DNA from: Salinimonas profundi
GTDB lineage: Bacteria; Pseudomonadota; Gammaproteobacteria; Enterobacterales; Alteromonadaceae
NCBI RefSeq assembly: GCF_014750655.1
Contig: NZ_JABBXD010000006.1
Coordinates: 124,001 to 188,000, forward strand
Direction of reading: 5' to 3'
DNA length: 64,000 nt
Shown here: positions 25,173-34,621 of the stretch, piece by piece
Layout of the letters: each line of letters opens with the position of its first letter
Position numbering within the stretch: the first letter of the stretch is position 1
Position numbers and translations under genes: made by a program
The notes under the pieces: model-generated
Seen by the model: only the letters and a program-made list of their open reading frames with translations
Databases searched by the model: none
What the model was told of the DNA's origin: nothing

Positions 25173-25691
25173 TTAACGCCGATGATACAAAATACCAAGT
25201 GAACCACGAATCCAGACTTCCTTGAACTCTGAACCAACTTCAAATGTATTGAAGTGCGCTTTTGATACATCCAGTTTCACCGGCTCATTTGAGTTCGGAA
25301 GTGAAACGTACACGTAGTAACTCATACCGCCTTTTGTACTTTTATATGTATCAAGTTCGACGACAGTACCTTTTAGATAAACTTCATCTTGGCTACCCAC
25401 ATAAGCATTAAAGAACAAAACATAGCCGCCACTAAACAGTAATAGTAAAGCTGCAACCATTGAAGTCCATGCAATACCTTTAAATTTTCCAGCTTTACGT
25501 CGAAATCTTGGTAGCTTATAAAAATAAACGTAGAAAGATATGCCAAAGATTGGAATAGACAGATATTTAAAGGCCCAGTGATAAGGCGCATTCAAAACCG
25601 TGTCAAATAGAAAGTTGGGTACTATGGCAACAATTGCTACAAGAATAAAAAGCCAGTCTCCATACTTTTTTAGATAAAACTCCAAGGTCAC
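25173..25691 (-). CDS. Cassette-encoded membrane protein, unknown function
   Basis: About 172 residues: three membrane segments (WLFILVAIVAIVPNFLF, YLSIPIFGISFYVYFY, WTSMVAALLLLFSGGYVLFF) and a C-terminal soluble domain of beta character (EVYLKGTVVELDTYKSTKGGMSYYVYVSL...). The frame reaches an ATG at 25709, but that ATG lies on the upstream side of the core crossover point, so it would not travel with the cassette. An AAAGGAG sequence favours GTG at 25691 or TTG at 25685. First cassette of the array. Function unknown. Confidence 0.68.
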   Translation of the reverse strand: MTLEFYLKKYGDWLFILVAIVAIVPNFLFDTVLNAPYHWAFKYLSIPIFGISFYVYFYKLPRFRRKAGKFKGIAWTSMVAALLLLFSGGYVLFFNAYVGSQDEVYLKGTVVELDTYKSTKGGMSYYVYVSLPNSNEPVKLDVSKAHFNTFEVGSEFKEVWIRGSLGILYHRR

Positions 25692-25700
25692 TCCTTTGAC

Positions 25701-25707
25701 GCATAAC
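25701..25707 (-). other. Isolated integron core site (attI-like or cassette junction)
   Basis: GTTATGC on the minus strand matches the crossover core G|TTRRRY and lies at the upstream end of the first cassette, with no attC-like stem upstream. That is the position of an attI site in a complete integron, but no integrase gene follows within 450 bases or anywhere in the window. Confidence 0.55.
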
Positions 25708-25709
25708 AT

Positions 25710-26151
25710 ATTAATAGATCCCCAAATAATGTGATTCCCAGCCCCACTTTGGGATATTTACTTTTATTCTTTCTCAAAGATTACGCGATAAGCCGTTCTG
25801 ATAAAAGTGAAAAGACAAAGTGGTGTATTTCACGCTACTCATCAAATACAACAAAACGCCTATCCAATAGAGATGGTAGTTTTTGCGCATAAGCGTAATG
25901 GCAGATACAAATAAAATTTATATTCTTGGTCGGATTTCGGCGTCTATCAGCAGATTGATGAAAATTTGAATTGGCGTGGAATACAGAAGAAAACAGAACG
26001 GCTTAAGCGAAGCAGAGTCGGATGAATATTAAGCTGGGGAAAATGAGCGATGTGCGTTAAACCATGCATAGACAACATACCGCCAGCACCATACTGACTA
26101 AACGAACGCATAAACAAAAAAGGCCTCGCATTTCTGCAAGGCCTTCAATGA
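25710..26151. other. AT-rich spacer between cassette array and tRNA-Phe
   Basis: About 440 bases without a convincing gene. A short plus-strand frame (about 25915-26031, YSWSDFGVYQQIDENLNWRG... to KRSRVG) has no start codon and no recognised family; it could be a gene remnant. I searched both strands for integrase motifs (HxLRHS, LGH) and saw none. A promoter for the first cassette presumably lies here. Confidence 0.5.
26120..26145 (-). terminator. Rho-independent terminator of tRNA-Phe
   Basis: On the minus strand AAGGCCT-type arms (7 bp) with a 12-base loop are followed by a T-rich run. It lies directly downstream of the tRNA 3' end and should stop tRNA transcription before the cassette array. 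Confidence 0.75.
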
Positions 26152-26227
26152 TGGTGCCCAGAGGCGGAATCGAACCACCGACACGAGGATTTTCAATCCA
26201 CTGCTCTACCGACTGAGCTATCTGGGC
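26152..26227 (-). tRNA. tRNA-Phe (anticodon GAA)
   Basis: A 76-base tRNA with the CCA end encoded. The acceptor stem GCCCAGA/TCTGGGC, D-arm GCTC...GAGC, anticodon stem-loop with GGATTGAAAATCC (anticodon GAA) and T-arm GGTTCGATTCC are all present and paired. It is the first conserved gene to the right of the cassette array. No second copy of its 3' end is visible in the left flank, so there is no sign that it served as an island attachment site here. Confidence 0.97.
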
Positions 26228-26365
26228 AAAACTGGTTAGCGTTTTGGCGTTAACTGCCTCTCTCGCTGTGGGTGCGTATTAAACGGATTTCCGCGTTCCA
26301 AGTCAACACCTTTTTTGAAAACTTTGTCTGTTTGCACAGACTTTGCACAAAATAGGCTTTTTTGC

Positions 26366-26638
26366 TTATTTTTCAGGCGGAACATACCCTTCAATGGTTG
26401 GTTCCTGCCCTTCAAACAAATAAGCAACCATTTGCTCTTCAAGGAACTTTCGTGCATTAGGTTCCATCATATTCAGCTTGTTCTCATTTATCAACATCGT
26501 CTGCTTTTTCTGCCATTCTGCCCAGGCTTCTTTGGAAATGTTGTCATAAATGCGTTTACCCAGTTCACCAGGGTATAGTTGAAAATCCAGGCCTTCTGCG
26601 TCTTTTTCCAGTCGCTGGCAATATACTGTTCTGCTCAT
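26366..26638 (-). CDS. yggX: Probable Fe(2+)-trafficking protein YggX
   Basis: A 90-residue protein with the YggX pattern: [43 protein letters not shown], including the single N-terminal cysteine at residue 7, and [15 protein letters not shown]. YggX protects iron-sulfur clusters from oxidative damage and helps iron supply. It is 30 bases downstream of mutY, which encodes an iron-sulfur protein; the mutY-yggX pair is conserved in gammaproteobacteria and forms an operon. Confidence 0.96.
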   Translation of the reverse strand: MSRTVYCQRLEKDAEGLDFQLYPGELGKRIYDNISKEAWAEWQKKQTMLINENKLNMMEPNARKFLEEQMVAYLFEGQEPTIEGYVPPEK

Positions 26639-26668
26639 AGTTGTTCCTTCACTGGCTGCAAGTTTAAC

Positions 26669-27712
26669 TTACAGCATGGTTTGAATTTGGCTGATAATCT
26701 TTTTAGTCGGGGCGGCCAGCCCAACTTCAATGGGTTCATGCAGGGAAAACCACTTTACCTGTCGCGCTTCATCGACCTTGCGCGTTTTTGCAGCCGCACT
26801 GATAATCACAAACGGTGATATATCCAGATGGAAATGACTGAAAGTGTGCCTGAATTCTGGCAGGGCTTCTATCTGATAATCATCCACGCCCAGCTCTGCT
26901 GCTACCTGTTGATGATCGCTTTCGCTTTCCACTAATCCATATAAGCCACCCCACAGGCCCTGTGATGGCCGCTGCACCAGCATAACCGCCGGTCCGTTAA
27001 GCACGGCAAACATATTGGTGGTTTTTACCGGTAATACTTTTTTAGGCTTCTTCCCCGGAAACTCTGCCTGCCTGCCCTGTGCGTACGCCAGGCAGTTATC
27101 CTGAAGCGGGCAGTGATCGCAATCGGGTTTGCTTCGCGTGCAAATCATCGCCCCTAAGTCCATCATCGCTTGCGTATAATGATTACATCGCTGGGCTGAT
27201 GTATTGCGCTGCGCATAATCCCACAGCGTGTTTTCTACCGGCTTTTTGCCCGGCCAGCCTTCCACCGCATAATAACGGGCCAGTACACGCTTAACATTGC
27301 CATCAAGAATAGGATGCTCCTGCCCGCACGCCAGTGAAAGTACCGCACCTGCCGTCGAACGTCCTATCCCCGGTAGCGCCATCACCTCGTCAAGCGTTGT
27401 CGGAAACTCGCCGCCGTGATCATCCACTATAGCCTGCGCGGCTTTATGCAGATTACGGGCTCGTGCGTAGTAGCCCAGCCCCGTCCAGTGATGCAGTACC
27501 TCATCCTGATCGGCTGCCGCCAGCGCCTGAACATCCGGAAAGCTTTGCATAAAGCGGGTAAAGTACGGAATAACGGTGGTTACCTGGGTCTGCTGCAACA
27601 TAATTTCTGACACCCAGACTTTGTAAGGCGTTACCTGTTGTTGCCAGGGCAGATGTTTGCGTCCGTGTAAATCAAACCAGGCCAGTACCTTGTCGGCAAA
27701 CGATGAGCTCAT
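26669..27712 (-). CDS. mutY: Adenine DNA glycosylase
   Basis: A 347-residue glycosylase that removes adenine mispaired with 8-oxoguanine. Features in order: [12 protein letters not shown], with the catalytic glutamate; the helix-hairpin-helix [15 protein letters not shown] followed by the catalytic aspartate in [12 protein letters not shown]; four cysteines of the 4Fe-4S cluster ([17 protein letters not shown]); and the C-terminal NUDIX-like domain ([23 protein letters not shown]) that reads 8-oxoguanine. Length matches E. coli MutY (350). The open frame extends 75 codons further upstream, but the ATG at 27712 begins the family N-terminus ([20 protein letters not shown]). Confidence 0.97.
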   Translation of the reverse strand: MSSSFADKVLAWFDLHGRKHLPWQQQVTPYKVWVSEIMLQQTQVTTVIPYFTRFMQSFPDVQALAAADQDEVLHHWTGLGYYARARNLHKAAQAIVDDHGGEFPTTLDEVMALPGIGRSTAGAVLSLACGQEHPILDGNVKRVLARYYAVEGWPGKKPVENTLWDYAQRNTSAQRCNHYTQAMMDLGAMICTRSKPDCDHCPLQDNCLAYAQGRQAEFPGKKPKKVLPVKTTNMFAVLNGPAVMLVQRPSQGLWGGLYGLVESESDHQQVAAELGVDDYQIEALPEFRHTFSHFHLDISPFVIISAAAKTRKVDEARQVKWFSLHEPIEVGLAAPTKKIISQIQTML

Positions 27713-27795
27713 GAATCGCAAAACCTGTATCACTGAAGTAAAGAAGCGGTATGATACCATGCCTGCATGATCAGTTAACAAGAACGGAGTAAGCG

Positions 27796-28503
27796 GTGTT
27801 TGAAGAACCGGTTTTATTTTTACCCGGAACCCTTTGTGATGAGCGCGTCTGGTTACCGGTCTGGAAACAGCTGTCGCTGGCCCAGCGCCGCTATGTGCCG
27901 CTGCAGTGGGCCACTTCCCTGGATGATATGCTTGCACTCACCGCGGACCGGGTACTGCCTGACGAAAAAGTGCATATTGTAGGGTTTTCAATGGGCGGGT
28001 ATATTGCCAGCAAATGGGCCTTAGAAAACGTATCGCACGTCGCATCACTAACCCTTATCGGTTACAACCCTCAGGGTCTGGGCGTAGAGGAGCTAAAACG
28101 CCGCAAACAATTACTTACCTTTTTAAAAAATGGCCCCTTCACGCCACGTAGCGCCAAATACCTGGAAAAATTTGTGCATCCTGACGCCCTCTCGCGGGAC
28201 GATGTCGCTGGTGTTGTCGCCGACATGGGCGAAGATTTGGGTAAAGGTACGCTTTTAGCACATACCCATGCCACCACGCCGCGTGAAGACCTGGTTGCAG
28301 GATTACGAAATGCGCCTTTCCGTACGCATATGCTGGCGGCAAAACAAGATATGATTGCGCCGTTTGACGTCGTCAGCGCCGTTGCCGCACAGCTAAATGA
28401 CTGCACGCTTTATCCCATTGAAGATGCCGGCCACATGATGCTGCTGGAAAAACCTGAGGAAACCGCCTCGGCGCTGCAACACATTTTGCATAAATCGGTG
28501 TAA
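27796..28503 (+). CDS. Alpha/beta hydrolase
   Basis: A 235-residue alpha/beta-hydrolase fold enzyme. The oxyanion region is [13 protein letters not shown], the nucleophile elbow GFSMGGY (serine), and the remaining triad members are probably D in AAKQDMIAP and H in [14 protein letters not shown]. No signal peptide, so cytoplasmic. GTG start at 27796 with GGAG upstream. It is divergent from mutY and lies upstream of trmB. The substrate is unknown; esterase or thioesterase activity is possible. Confidence 0.85.
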   Translation: MFEEPVLFLPGTLCDERVWLPVWKQLSLAQRRYVPLQWATSLDDMLALTADRVLPDEKVHIVGFSMGGYIASKWALENVSHVASLTLIGYNPQGLGVEELKRRKQLLTFLKNGPFTPRSAKYLEKFVHPDALSRDDVAGVVADMGEDLGKGTLLAHTHATTPREDLVAGLRNAPFRTHMLAAKQDMIAPFDVVSAVAAQLNDCTLYPIEDAGHMMLLEKPEETASALQHILHKSV

Positions 28504-28595
28504 AATACTCGCGCGCACGGCGAATTAATTGCAAAGTTGCAGTCAGGCTGGATAATGCGCGCCATCTTATATATTAACCGTTGTTGAGTGCGGAT

Positions 28596-29315
28596 ATGGG
28601 TCAGTATAAAAGTCAGGAAGAAGCAGAAGCGGCTGGTGTATACGTCAGCAAAGTAAAAAGTTTTGTTAAGCGTGAAGGCAGAACCACCAAAGCACAGGCC
28701 AGAGCGCTTGAGGAATTCTGGCCCACGATGGGCATTGAATATACCGGCGAGCCTGTTGATCTGAAAGAGATTTTCGGACGCGATGCACCGGTAGTGCTGG
28801 AAATCGGCTTTGGCATGGGTAAATCTCTGGTAGAGATGGCTGCCAATGCGCCAGACATGAACTTTATCGGCATTGAAGTACATCGTCCCGGCGTCGGCGC
28901 CTGTTTGTCAGAGGCGGGTGAACTGGGTCTGACAAACCTGCGCGTGATGGAGCATGATGCGGTTGAGGTATTCAATAACATGCTGCCTGATAACAGCCTG
29001 TCGCGAATTCAGCTTTATTTTCCGGACCCGTGGCATAAAAAGCGCCATCATAAGCGCCGTATTGTGCAAGCTGAATTTGCACAAACCGTACGCAGCAAGC
29101 TGGCCATTGGCGGGCATTTTCACATGGCGACCGACTGGGAAAACTATGCTGAGCATATGGCCGAGGTAATGAATAACGCTGCCGGCTATAAAAATACAGC
29201 TGATGAAGGCGATTATGTCCCTCGCCCTGATTACCGTCCTATCACCAAGTTTGAAACCCGCGGTCAGAATCTGGGCCATGGGGTGTGGGACTTGATTTAC
29301 GAACGGATTAGCTAA
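28596..29315 (+). CDS. trmB: tRNA (guanine-N7-)-methyltransferase
   Basis: A 239-residue SAM-dependent enzyme that makes m7G46 in tRNA. The SAM site is [16 protein letters not shown], followed by [16 protein letters not shown] and the family signature [18 protein letters not shown]. The C-terminal part [17 protein letters not shown] and [17 protein letters not shown] is also typical. Length equals E. coli TrmB. I use the ATG at 28596; the TTG at 28581 is in frame but less likely. Overlaps rsmC by one base (TAATG), so the two RNA methyltransferase genes are coupled. Confidence 0.97.
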   Translation: MGQYKSQEEAEAAGVYVSKVKSFVKREGRTTKAQARALEEFWPTMGIEYTGEPVDLKEIFGRDAPVVLEIGFGMGKSLVEMAANAPDMNFIGIEVHRPGVGACLSEAGELGLTNLRVMEHDAVEVFNNMLPDNSLSRIQLYFPDPWHKKRHHKRRIVQAEFAQTVRSKLAIGGHFHMATDWENYAEHMAEVMNNAAGYKNTADEGDYVPRPDYRPITKFETRGQNLGHGVWDLIYERIS

Positions 29316-30397
29316 TGTTATCTGCACAAAGCCAGTTGCTGGAGCGCAACCTTACCCTTTTTGATGAGGGGCAGTGGTTAATCATCAATCCCACAGATGC
29401 CTATTTCTGCGATTTAATTGCTGATAGAGAAACCGACATTCTGCATCAGTATTTCGATATTTTTTCTGAAAGTGCGAAGGTGATTCAGTCGCACGAGTTA
29501 GATAGCCGCGATGTTGCCTCACAGTCTACTGGCTTTTCAATCGAGCAAAAGGTGAGCAAGCACTTACATACTTTCTCACCCTTCGTAGATACCACCAAAA
29601 CATACTCGCATGTCCTGATTTACATACCTAAATCCAAAGCACATCTGGCGATGTTGTTGCAGATGGCCAGTGCGGTATTGCCTGCCGATGGACAAATTTA
29701 TCTGGTGGGTGAAAACAAGGGCGGCATTAAAAGCGCGGGAAAACTGGCTGAAAAGTATGGCACGGTCAGCAAGATTGATTCTGCCCGTCATTGCAGTCTG
29801 ATAAATATTCACGTTGATGAGCCCGGTGCGTTTTCCATCGAGCCGTGGCTTGATACGCAGACATATGAATTACAAGGCAATGAGTGGGAAGTAACCTCAA
29901 TGCCAGGGGTATTCAGTTACAAAGAGCTGGATGCTGGCACCCGCTTGTTGCTGGAAAAGCTCCCCTCTACACTGCGCGGTGATATTCTCGACTTTGCCTG
30001 TGGCGCCGGTGTCATTGGTGCCAGCCTGTTAAAGCAGTACCCACACCTGTCGCTGACGCTGCTTGATGTTAATGCGCTTGCTTTGTTCTGCGCAGCCAGA
30101 ACGCTGCAGGATAACGGGCAATCCGCTACACTAATTGCAGCCAACGGGCTGCACGGCGTAAACGGTAAATTTCACCATATTGTGACTAATCCGCCCTTTC
30201 ATACCGGTGTGAAAACAGATTACAGCGTAACCCGTCGCTTTATCACAGACGCCAAGCAGGTTTTAACCGCAAAAGGCAGCATGCACATGGTTGCGAACCG
30301 CTTTTTGCCTTATCCGGGGCTGCTGTCTGACACTTTCGGGCAAGTGCGGACACTGGCACAAACTTCGCAGTTTTCGGTTTATCTTGCGTTGGTCTGA
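29315..30397 (+). CDS. rsmC: 16S rRNA (guanine-N2)-methyltransferase, RsmC type
   Basis: A 360-residue protein with a duplicated methyltransferase architecture: an N-terminal degenerate domain and a C-terminal active one. The active domain has DILDFACGAGVIGASLL (SAM loop) and the N6/N2-methylation motif VTNPPFHTG. RsmC methylates G1207 of 16S rRNA. The related RsmG/RlmG proteins share the NPPF motif, and RlmG (23S) is the main alternative, but length and order fit RsmC better. Start codon overlaps the trmB stop. Confidence 0.88.
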   Translation: MLSAQSQLLERNLTLFDEGQWLIINPTDAYFCDLIADRETDILHQYFDIFSESAKVIQSHELDSRDVASQSTGFSIEQKVSKHLHTFSPFVDTTKTYSHVLIYIPKSKAHLAMLLQMASAVLPADGQIYLVGENKGGIKSAGKLAEKYGTVSKIDSARHCSLINIHVDEPGAFSIEPWLDTQTYELQGNEWEVTSMPGVFSYKELDAGTRLLLEKLPSTLRGDILDFACGAGVIGASLLKQYPHLSLTLLDVNALALFCAARTLQDNGQSATLIAANGLHGVNGKFHHIVTNPPFHTGVKTDYSVTRRFITDAKQVLTAKGSMHMVANRFLPYPGLLSDTFGQVRTLAQTSQFSVYLALV

Positions 30398-30517
30398 TAG
30401 CCGCAGCGCACGGGGTGTGTTAGTTTTTATCCACATGTAACAGGCCGCTGACTCGCTTTTGTCAGTATTCGGTGATTTTGGTGGCATACGTCCTGCCAGA
30501 ACATGGAGTGAAGCCAG

Positions 30518-31945
30518 ATGAAAATTGTTTTTGCGATATCAGAAGTAGAAGAGCTGGTTAAAACCGGTGGATTGGCCGACGTTGGCAAAGCGCTGCCTCT
30601 GGCACTCAAAGCATCAGGTCATGACGTAAGTATCGTTATGCCCTATTACAAAGCGATAGCCGAAGAATATAAGCTGGCTGAGTCGCTGCCACAACAAACG
30701 CTGTTTGCTGAAAGTCAGGTGTATCATTTTAAAGTCCGGCAACTGAGCTGGAATGACATCACTATTCACTTTATCGATTATCCTGAATACTTTGACCGTG
30801 ATGGTCTGTACAGCAATGCCTACGAGGCTTATCAGGATAACGGTGAGCGCTTCAGCTTTTTCTGCGGTGCAGCCCTGATGGCGATGCAATCTCTGGCACT
30901 GAACCCGGATGTGGTGCATTGTCATGACTGGCACACCGCGATGCTACCGTTTATGCTGCGCACCGATAAAAGTGGTTATTTTGATAACACCCGCACCGTT
31001 TTCACTATACATAACGCTGCTTTCCAGGGCGTTAACAAATTAGACGATATTCCGTTTTTACGCCATCACCCGTCAATACTCAGTCAGGTACATGGCGGAT
31101 ATATCAATATGCTGCAAACGGGGATTGAGTTTGCAGATAAAATTACTACGGTAAGCCCGAATTATGCGCAGGAGCTTCTGACTAACCTGGGCAGTCACGG
31201 CTTGCACGATCGACTTGTTGGCCGCCAGCAGGATTTGGTCGGTATTTTAAATGGTTGCGACTACGGGCAGTGGAACCCGGCCACGGACACCTACCTGCCG
31301 GCAAATTTTGATGCTGAAAATCTGACACCCAAGTCGCGTTGTAAAACAGCCCTTCAGAAAGTCGCAGGGTTGCCGGAAAAAGACGAGGTTCCTGTACTGG
31401 GCATGGTGTGCCGTCTGACGGAGCAAAAAGGGTTTGGTTATTTGTTACCCATTCTCAACGACCTGATGGACCACAATATTCAGTTAGTGATTGTTGGCAC
31501 GGGTGATCCGTCGGTGTGCATGGATTTAAATGAATATGCACATAAGCATCCTGACCAGTTCGCGTTTATCAATGGCTTTAGCACTGAACATGCGCACCTG
31601 GTTGAGTCCGGCGCCGACTTCTTTTTGATGCCTTCTCAGTTTGAGCCTTGTGGTCTGAATCAAATGTACAGCCTCGCCTATGGCACCATTCCTATTGTGC
31701 GGGCTGTGGGCGGATTAAAAGACACTGTTTATGACCCGCTCAATTATGGCGAAAATGCTACCGGCTTTGTCTTTACAGAGCCGACGCCTGAAGCGTTACT
31801 GTCGTGTATACGCCGCGCGCTACTGTTCTATTATGAGCACCCGGAGCGCTTTCGCGCAATGCAGGTTCGCGGCATGCAAACACGCTTTACCTGGCAAACA
31901 GCAGCTGACGAATATAGTAAACTGTATCAGACACTTATACGGTGA
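30518..31945 (+). CDS. glgA: Glycogen synthase (ADP-glucose)
   Basis: A 475-residue GT5 enzyme that extends alpha-1,4-glucan from ADP-glucose. The N-terminal KTGGLADVGKALPLAL is the ADP-glucose-binding loop with the conserved lysine. HCHDWHTAMLPF and TVFTIHNAAFQG match the family, as do MVCRLTEQKGFGYLLP and the C-terminal FFLMPSQFEPCGLNQMYSLAYGTIPIVRAVGGLKDTV, with the conserved glutamate. Length agrees with E. coli GlgA (477). Other glycogen genes (glgB, glgC) are not adjacent, which is unusual in enterics but not in Alteromonadales. A strong terminator follows at 31951. Confidence 0.96.
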   Translation: MKIVFAISEVEELVKTGGLADVGKALPLALKASGHDVSIVMPYYKAIAEEYKLAESLPQQTLFAESQVYHFKVRQLSWNDITIHFIDYPEYFDRDGLYSNAYEAYQDNGERFSFFCGAALMAMQSLALNPDVVHCHDWHTAMLPFMLRTDKSGYFDNTRTVFTIHNAAFQGVNKLDDIPFLRHHPSILSQVHGGYINMLQTGIEFADKITTVSPNYAQELLTNLGSHGLHDRLVGRQQDLVGILNGCDYGQWNPATDTYLPANFDAENLTPKSRCKTALQKVAGLPEKDEVPVLGMVCRLTEQKGFGYLLPILNDLMDHNIQLVIVGTGDPSVCMDLNEYAHKHPDQFAFINGFSTEHAHLVESGADFFLMPSQFEPCGLNQMYSLAYGTIPIVRAVGGLKDTVYDPLNYGENATGFVFTEPTPEALLSCIRRALLFYYEHPERFRAMQVRGMQTRFTWQTAADEYSKLYQTLIR

Positions 31946-31950
31946 TGCCC

Positions 31951-31982
31951 GCGCGGGCTTTTGGGGCCCGCGCTTTCTTTTT
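31951..31982 (+). terminator. Rho-independent terminator of glgA
   Basis: GCGCGGGC and GCCCGCGC form an 8-bp GC stem with a 7-base loop, followed by TTTCTTTTT. It begins 5 bases after the glgA stop. Confidence 0.88.
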
Positions 31983-32047
31983 CGGCCATATTGGGCCACT
32001 ATAGTTCTATTCGCTGCTTTCCACTCTATCGCGGTTAAACGACAAGA

Positions 32048-33691
32048 ATGACAGCCACATCGGCACGGCTTTCCATACGCAGTTTGTTTCTGTGGGTGAT
32101 AATGGCAATCGCCACCATTACGCTGGTTCTGGCAACCGGTTTGTCCCTGTATCTGCAAATTAGCTCATACCGCGAAGATCTTGAAGAGACCGTGGTGATG
32201 CTGGCCAATATCATCAGCGAAAATGCCGCGCAGGATATTGCCAGTGGTGATGAACAGTCCACCATGCGCCACCTCAGCAGTGCTGCCCAAGCAGAAATTG
32301 TCGCCCATGTTCACGCCTATTGGTATAACCCGAACCGCTCTGATGACTTAAGTTTTTTATCCAGTTATCACAAACCCGGTGAGCCGCCTATACAGGACCA
32401 GTCACGTCGTATACATCTTCTCAAAACGCCGTCCATGGGCGATGGTACCGTCGAAGTTGCCCGCCCGGTGACCTACAACGACAATTATGTCGGATATATT
32501 TATCTGAGCGCCTCTGCAGCCAAATTCAACAGCCTGGTGGGTCAGGCTATCTTGCTGAATCTGGGCGTGATGTTCGTCATGATGATACTGACACTTATAC
32601 TGGCGTTGCGGCTGCAAAGCGTGATCGTCGGACCTATCGAGTCAATGGCGGATTTTCTACAGCGCACCGCCCGCTTACGGGATTATTCAGCGCGTACTCC
32701 TACCTCCAGCATCAATGAGCTGAACATTCTCACCGATGCAGTTAATGTTTTGCTGGCGCGCATGCAGGATTATGTGCAAAAGCAACATGAGGCTGAAGAG
32801 CAGCACCGCCAGTTAAATGCCAGCCTTGAAGATATTGTCAGTCAGCGCACGGTCGCGCTTAAAGAGGCGAACCAGGAGCTGATTCAGACGCTGGAGAAAT
32901 TACACCAGTACCAGCGCCAGATAGTGGAAAATGAAAAAATGGCGTCATTGGGCGACATGGTGGCAGGCGTAGCGCATGAGGTAAATACGCCAATAGGTCT
33001 GGGTGTGACGGCTTCCACGATGATGTTGGATCAGATTGGTGACATTCAGAAGGATTTTGAAAACCGGACGCTAAAAGCCAGCGCGCTGGACCGGTTTTTA
33101 AGCGACAGCCAGGAAAACCTCAATATTATTTACCGGAACCTGAACCGGGCCGCTGAACTGATTTCCAGTTTTAAACAGGTTGCAGTCGATCAAACAACTG
33201 AATCCAGCCGAACTTTTTGCGTTTCACAGTTAATTAATGAGATACTACTATCTCTGAGGCCTCAGCTTAAAAAGCACCAGCATAAAATCAACGTTCACTG
33301 CGACCCTACCTTACACGTTGAAACAAAAGCGGGCCCGATAAACCAGATACTGATCAACCTGATTGTGAACTCCGTAGTCCACGGCTTTGAAGACACAGAA
33401 AGTGGCACGATAGATATCACGGCGGATCTGATGACAACCAGTACACTGAAACTGGTGTATAAAGATAATGGCAAGGGAATTCCCGACGAAATACGCAAGC
33501 GTATTTTTGCCCCCTTTGTTACTACCCGGCGCGGGCAAGGCGGTTCGGGGCTGGGTATGCACCTGGTATACAATCTTGTCACGCAGGGATTAAACGGTTC
33601 TATCACACTTTCCAGCGAAGAAGGAAAAGGCGTGGAATTTCTTATCGTTTTTCCTGTCGAAACAGCAACCGCCGGAAATGAAAACGAATAG
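32048..33691 (+). CDS. Membrane sensor histidine kinase upstream of arcA
   Basis: A 547-residue kinase. Two membrane segments (about 13-36 and 170-192) enclose a ~130-residue periplasmic sensor, followed by a HAMP domain (about 192-245) and a coiled coil. The H-box is MASLGDMVAGVAHEVNTPIG with H310. The ATPase domain shows the N-box NQILINLIVNSVVHGF, G1 DNGKGIPDEIRKRIF and G2 GGSGLGMHLV. The H-box with AHEVNTPIG is typical of a non-ArcB group; there is no receiver or Hpt domain, so it is not ArcB. It ends 145 bases before arcA on the same strand, making ArcA its probable partner (inference). The sensed signal is unknown. Confidence 0.92.
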   Translation: MTATSARLSIRSLFLWVIMAIATITLVLATGLSLYLQISSYREDLEETVVMLANIISENAAQDIASGDEQSTMRHLSSAAQAEIVAHVHAYWYNPNRSDDLSFLSSYHKPGEPPIQDQSRRIHLLKTPSMGDGTVEVARPVTYNDNYVGYIYLSASAAKFNSLVGQAILLNLGVMFVMMILTLILALRLQSVIVGPIESMADFLQRTARLRDYSARTPTSSINELNILTDAVNVLLARMQDYVQKQHEAEEQHRQLNASLEDIVSQRTVALKEANQELIQTLEKLHQYQRQIVENEKMASLGDMVAGVAHEVNTPIGLGVTASTMMLDQIGDIQKDFENRTLKASALDRFLSDSQENLNIIYRNLNRAAELISSFKQVAVDQTTESSRTFCVSQLINEILLSLRPQLKKHQHKINVHCDPTLHVETKAGPINQILINLIVNSVVHGFEDTESGTIDITADLMTTSTLKLVYKDNGKGIPDEIRKRIFAPFVTTRRGQGGSGLGMHLVYNLVTQGLNGSITLSSEEGKGVEFLIVFPVETATAGNENE

Positions 33692-33836
33692 TCGTGAGTC
33701 CGGGCCTTGTAATTTTATTACAAACCCTTATACCGTAGGTCAGGTTTTATTCGTCACAAACTTGAAAAGAAAGTAACGAATAATACACTTAAACCAGAAT
33801 ATTGCTTTAACCGATTGTAAAAGAGTGCGAAACACC

Positions 33837-34544
33837 ATGCAGACGCCAAATGTATTAATTGTTGAAGATGAAGTGGTCACACGTACCACCCTCAAAAGCT
33901 TGTTTGAAGCTGAAGGCTATAACGTTTTTGAAGCCGAAAATGGCGACCAAATGCATGATTTTTTCGAGAATCACTCCATCAATCTGGTCATCATGGATAT
34001 CAACCTGCCAGGAAAGAATGGGCTGATTCTGGCCCGGGAAGTGCGTGACCGTAAAAATGTCGGGTTAATCTTCTTAACCGGCAGAGATAACGATGTTGAC
34101 CGTATTTTGGGCCTTGAAATCGGCGCCGATGATTATCTGACCAAGCCGTTTAATCCGCGTGAGCTGACCATTCGTGCCCGCAACCTGTTATCACGTACCA
34201 CCAATACAGCAGAAGATGACGACTTACCAAGTCGTGTCAGCTTTAATGGCTGGACGCTGGATGGTGACAGTCGCTCGCTGATCTCGCCTAACGGCAAAGA
34301 GTTCCGCCTGCCGCGCAGTGAGTTCAGAGCCTTGCATCTGTTCTTAAGCAATCCGGGCAAGATTCTTACCCGTGAGCAACTGATCATGGAGATGACCGGC
34401 CGCGAGCTGCGTCCCAATGACAGAACAGTTGATGTAACGATTCGTCGTATCCGTAAGCACTTTGAATCTGAGCCGAGCGATGAGGAATTGATTGTAACCA
34501 TCCATGGTGAAGGTTATCGCTTCTGCGGTTCCGTTGATGGTTAA
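33837..34544 (+). CDS. arcA: Response regulator ArcA (aerobic respiration control)
   Basis: A 235-residue OmpR-type regulator. The receiver domain reads [11 protein letters not shown]...[15 protein letters not shown] with phospho-acceptor D54, then [43 protein letters not shown], nearly the same as E. coli ArcA. The winged-helix C-terminal domain contains [13 protein letters not shown] [38 protein letters not shown] and [10 protein letters not shown] use the ATG at 33837, which matches E. coli MQTP; an upstream GTG is in frame. ArcA represses aerobic metabolism when oxygen is low. A histidine kinase gene precedes it and a bidirectional terminator follows it. Confidence 0.97.
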   Translation: MQTPNVLIVEDEVVTRTTLKSLFEAEGYNVFEAENGDQMHDFFENHSINLVIMDINLPGKNGLILAREVRDRKNVGLIFLTGRDNDVDRILGLEIGADDYLTKPFNPRELTIRARNLLSRTTNTAEDDDLPSRVSFNGWTLDGDSRSLISPNGKEFRLPRSEFRALHLFLSNPGKILTREQLIMEMTGRELRPNDRTVDVTIRRIRKHFESEPSDEELIVTIHGEGYRFCGSVDG

Positions 34545-34558
34545 TTCGCCAGCATGAA

Positions 34559-34591
34559 TAAAAAAGCGCAGTCATTACTGCGCTTTTTTTT
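34559..34591. terminator. Bidirectional terminator between arcA and pmbA
   Basis: AGCGCAGT, a 4-base loop and ACTGCGCT form an 8-bp stem with A- and T-runs on either side, so it can end transcription from both convergent genes. Confidence 0.88.
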
Positions 34592-34621
34592 GTTTTAACG
34601 TTTCGTTCTTAGATAGCCGGA

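Larger units (their letters stand above)
17284..25707 (-). mobile_element. Integron gene-cassette array without integrase (CALIN-type), about 12 cassettes
   Basis: Fourteen short ORFs, all on the minus strand, are separated by imperfect palindromes of about 60-115 bases. Most palindromes start near RYYYAAC and end near GTTRRRY on the plus strand, the core sites of attC recombination sites. Several resemble Vibrio-type repeats (TAACACCCCGC.../...GCGGTTTGTTATGC). Cassettes hold one ORF or, three times, two closely spaced or overlapping ORFs. A lone core GTTATGC at 25701-25707 marks the upstream end. No tyrosine recombinase of the IntI type is encoded on either side within the window, so the array is either orphaned or mobilised by an integrase elsewhere. 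Most products are unknown, as is usual for chromosomal cassettes. The right flank leads to tRNA-Phe. Confidence 0.85.

Noticed and set aside
25915..26031. A short plus-strand frame possibly from a transposase or integrase
   Set aside because: It has no start codon and no recombinase motif, so I only noted it as an unknown remnant.
26152..26227. tRNA-Phe as an attachment site for a genomic island carrying the array
   Set aside because: I found no repeat of the tRNA 3' end at the left end of the array and no tyrosine integrase near the tRNA.
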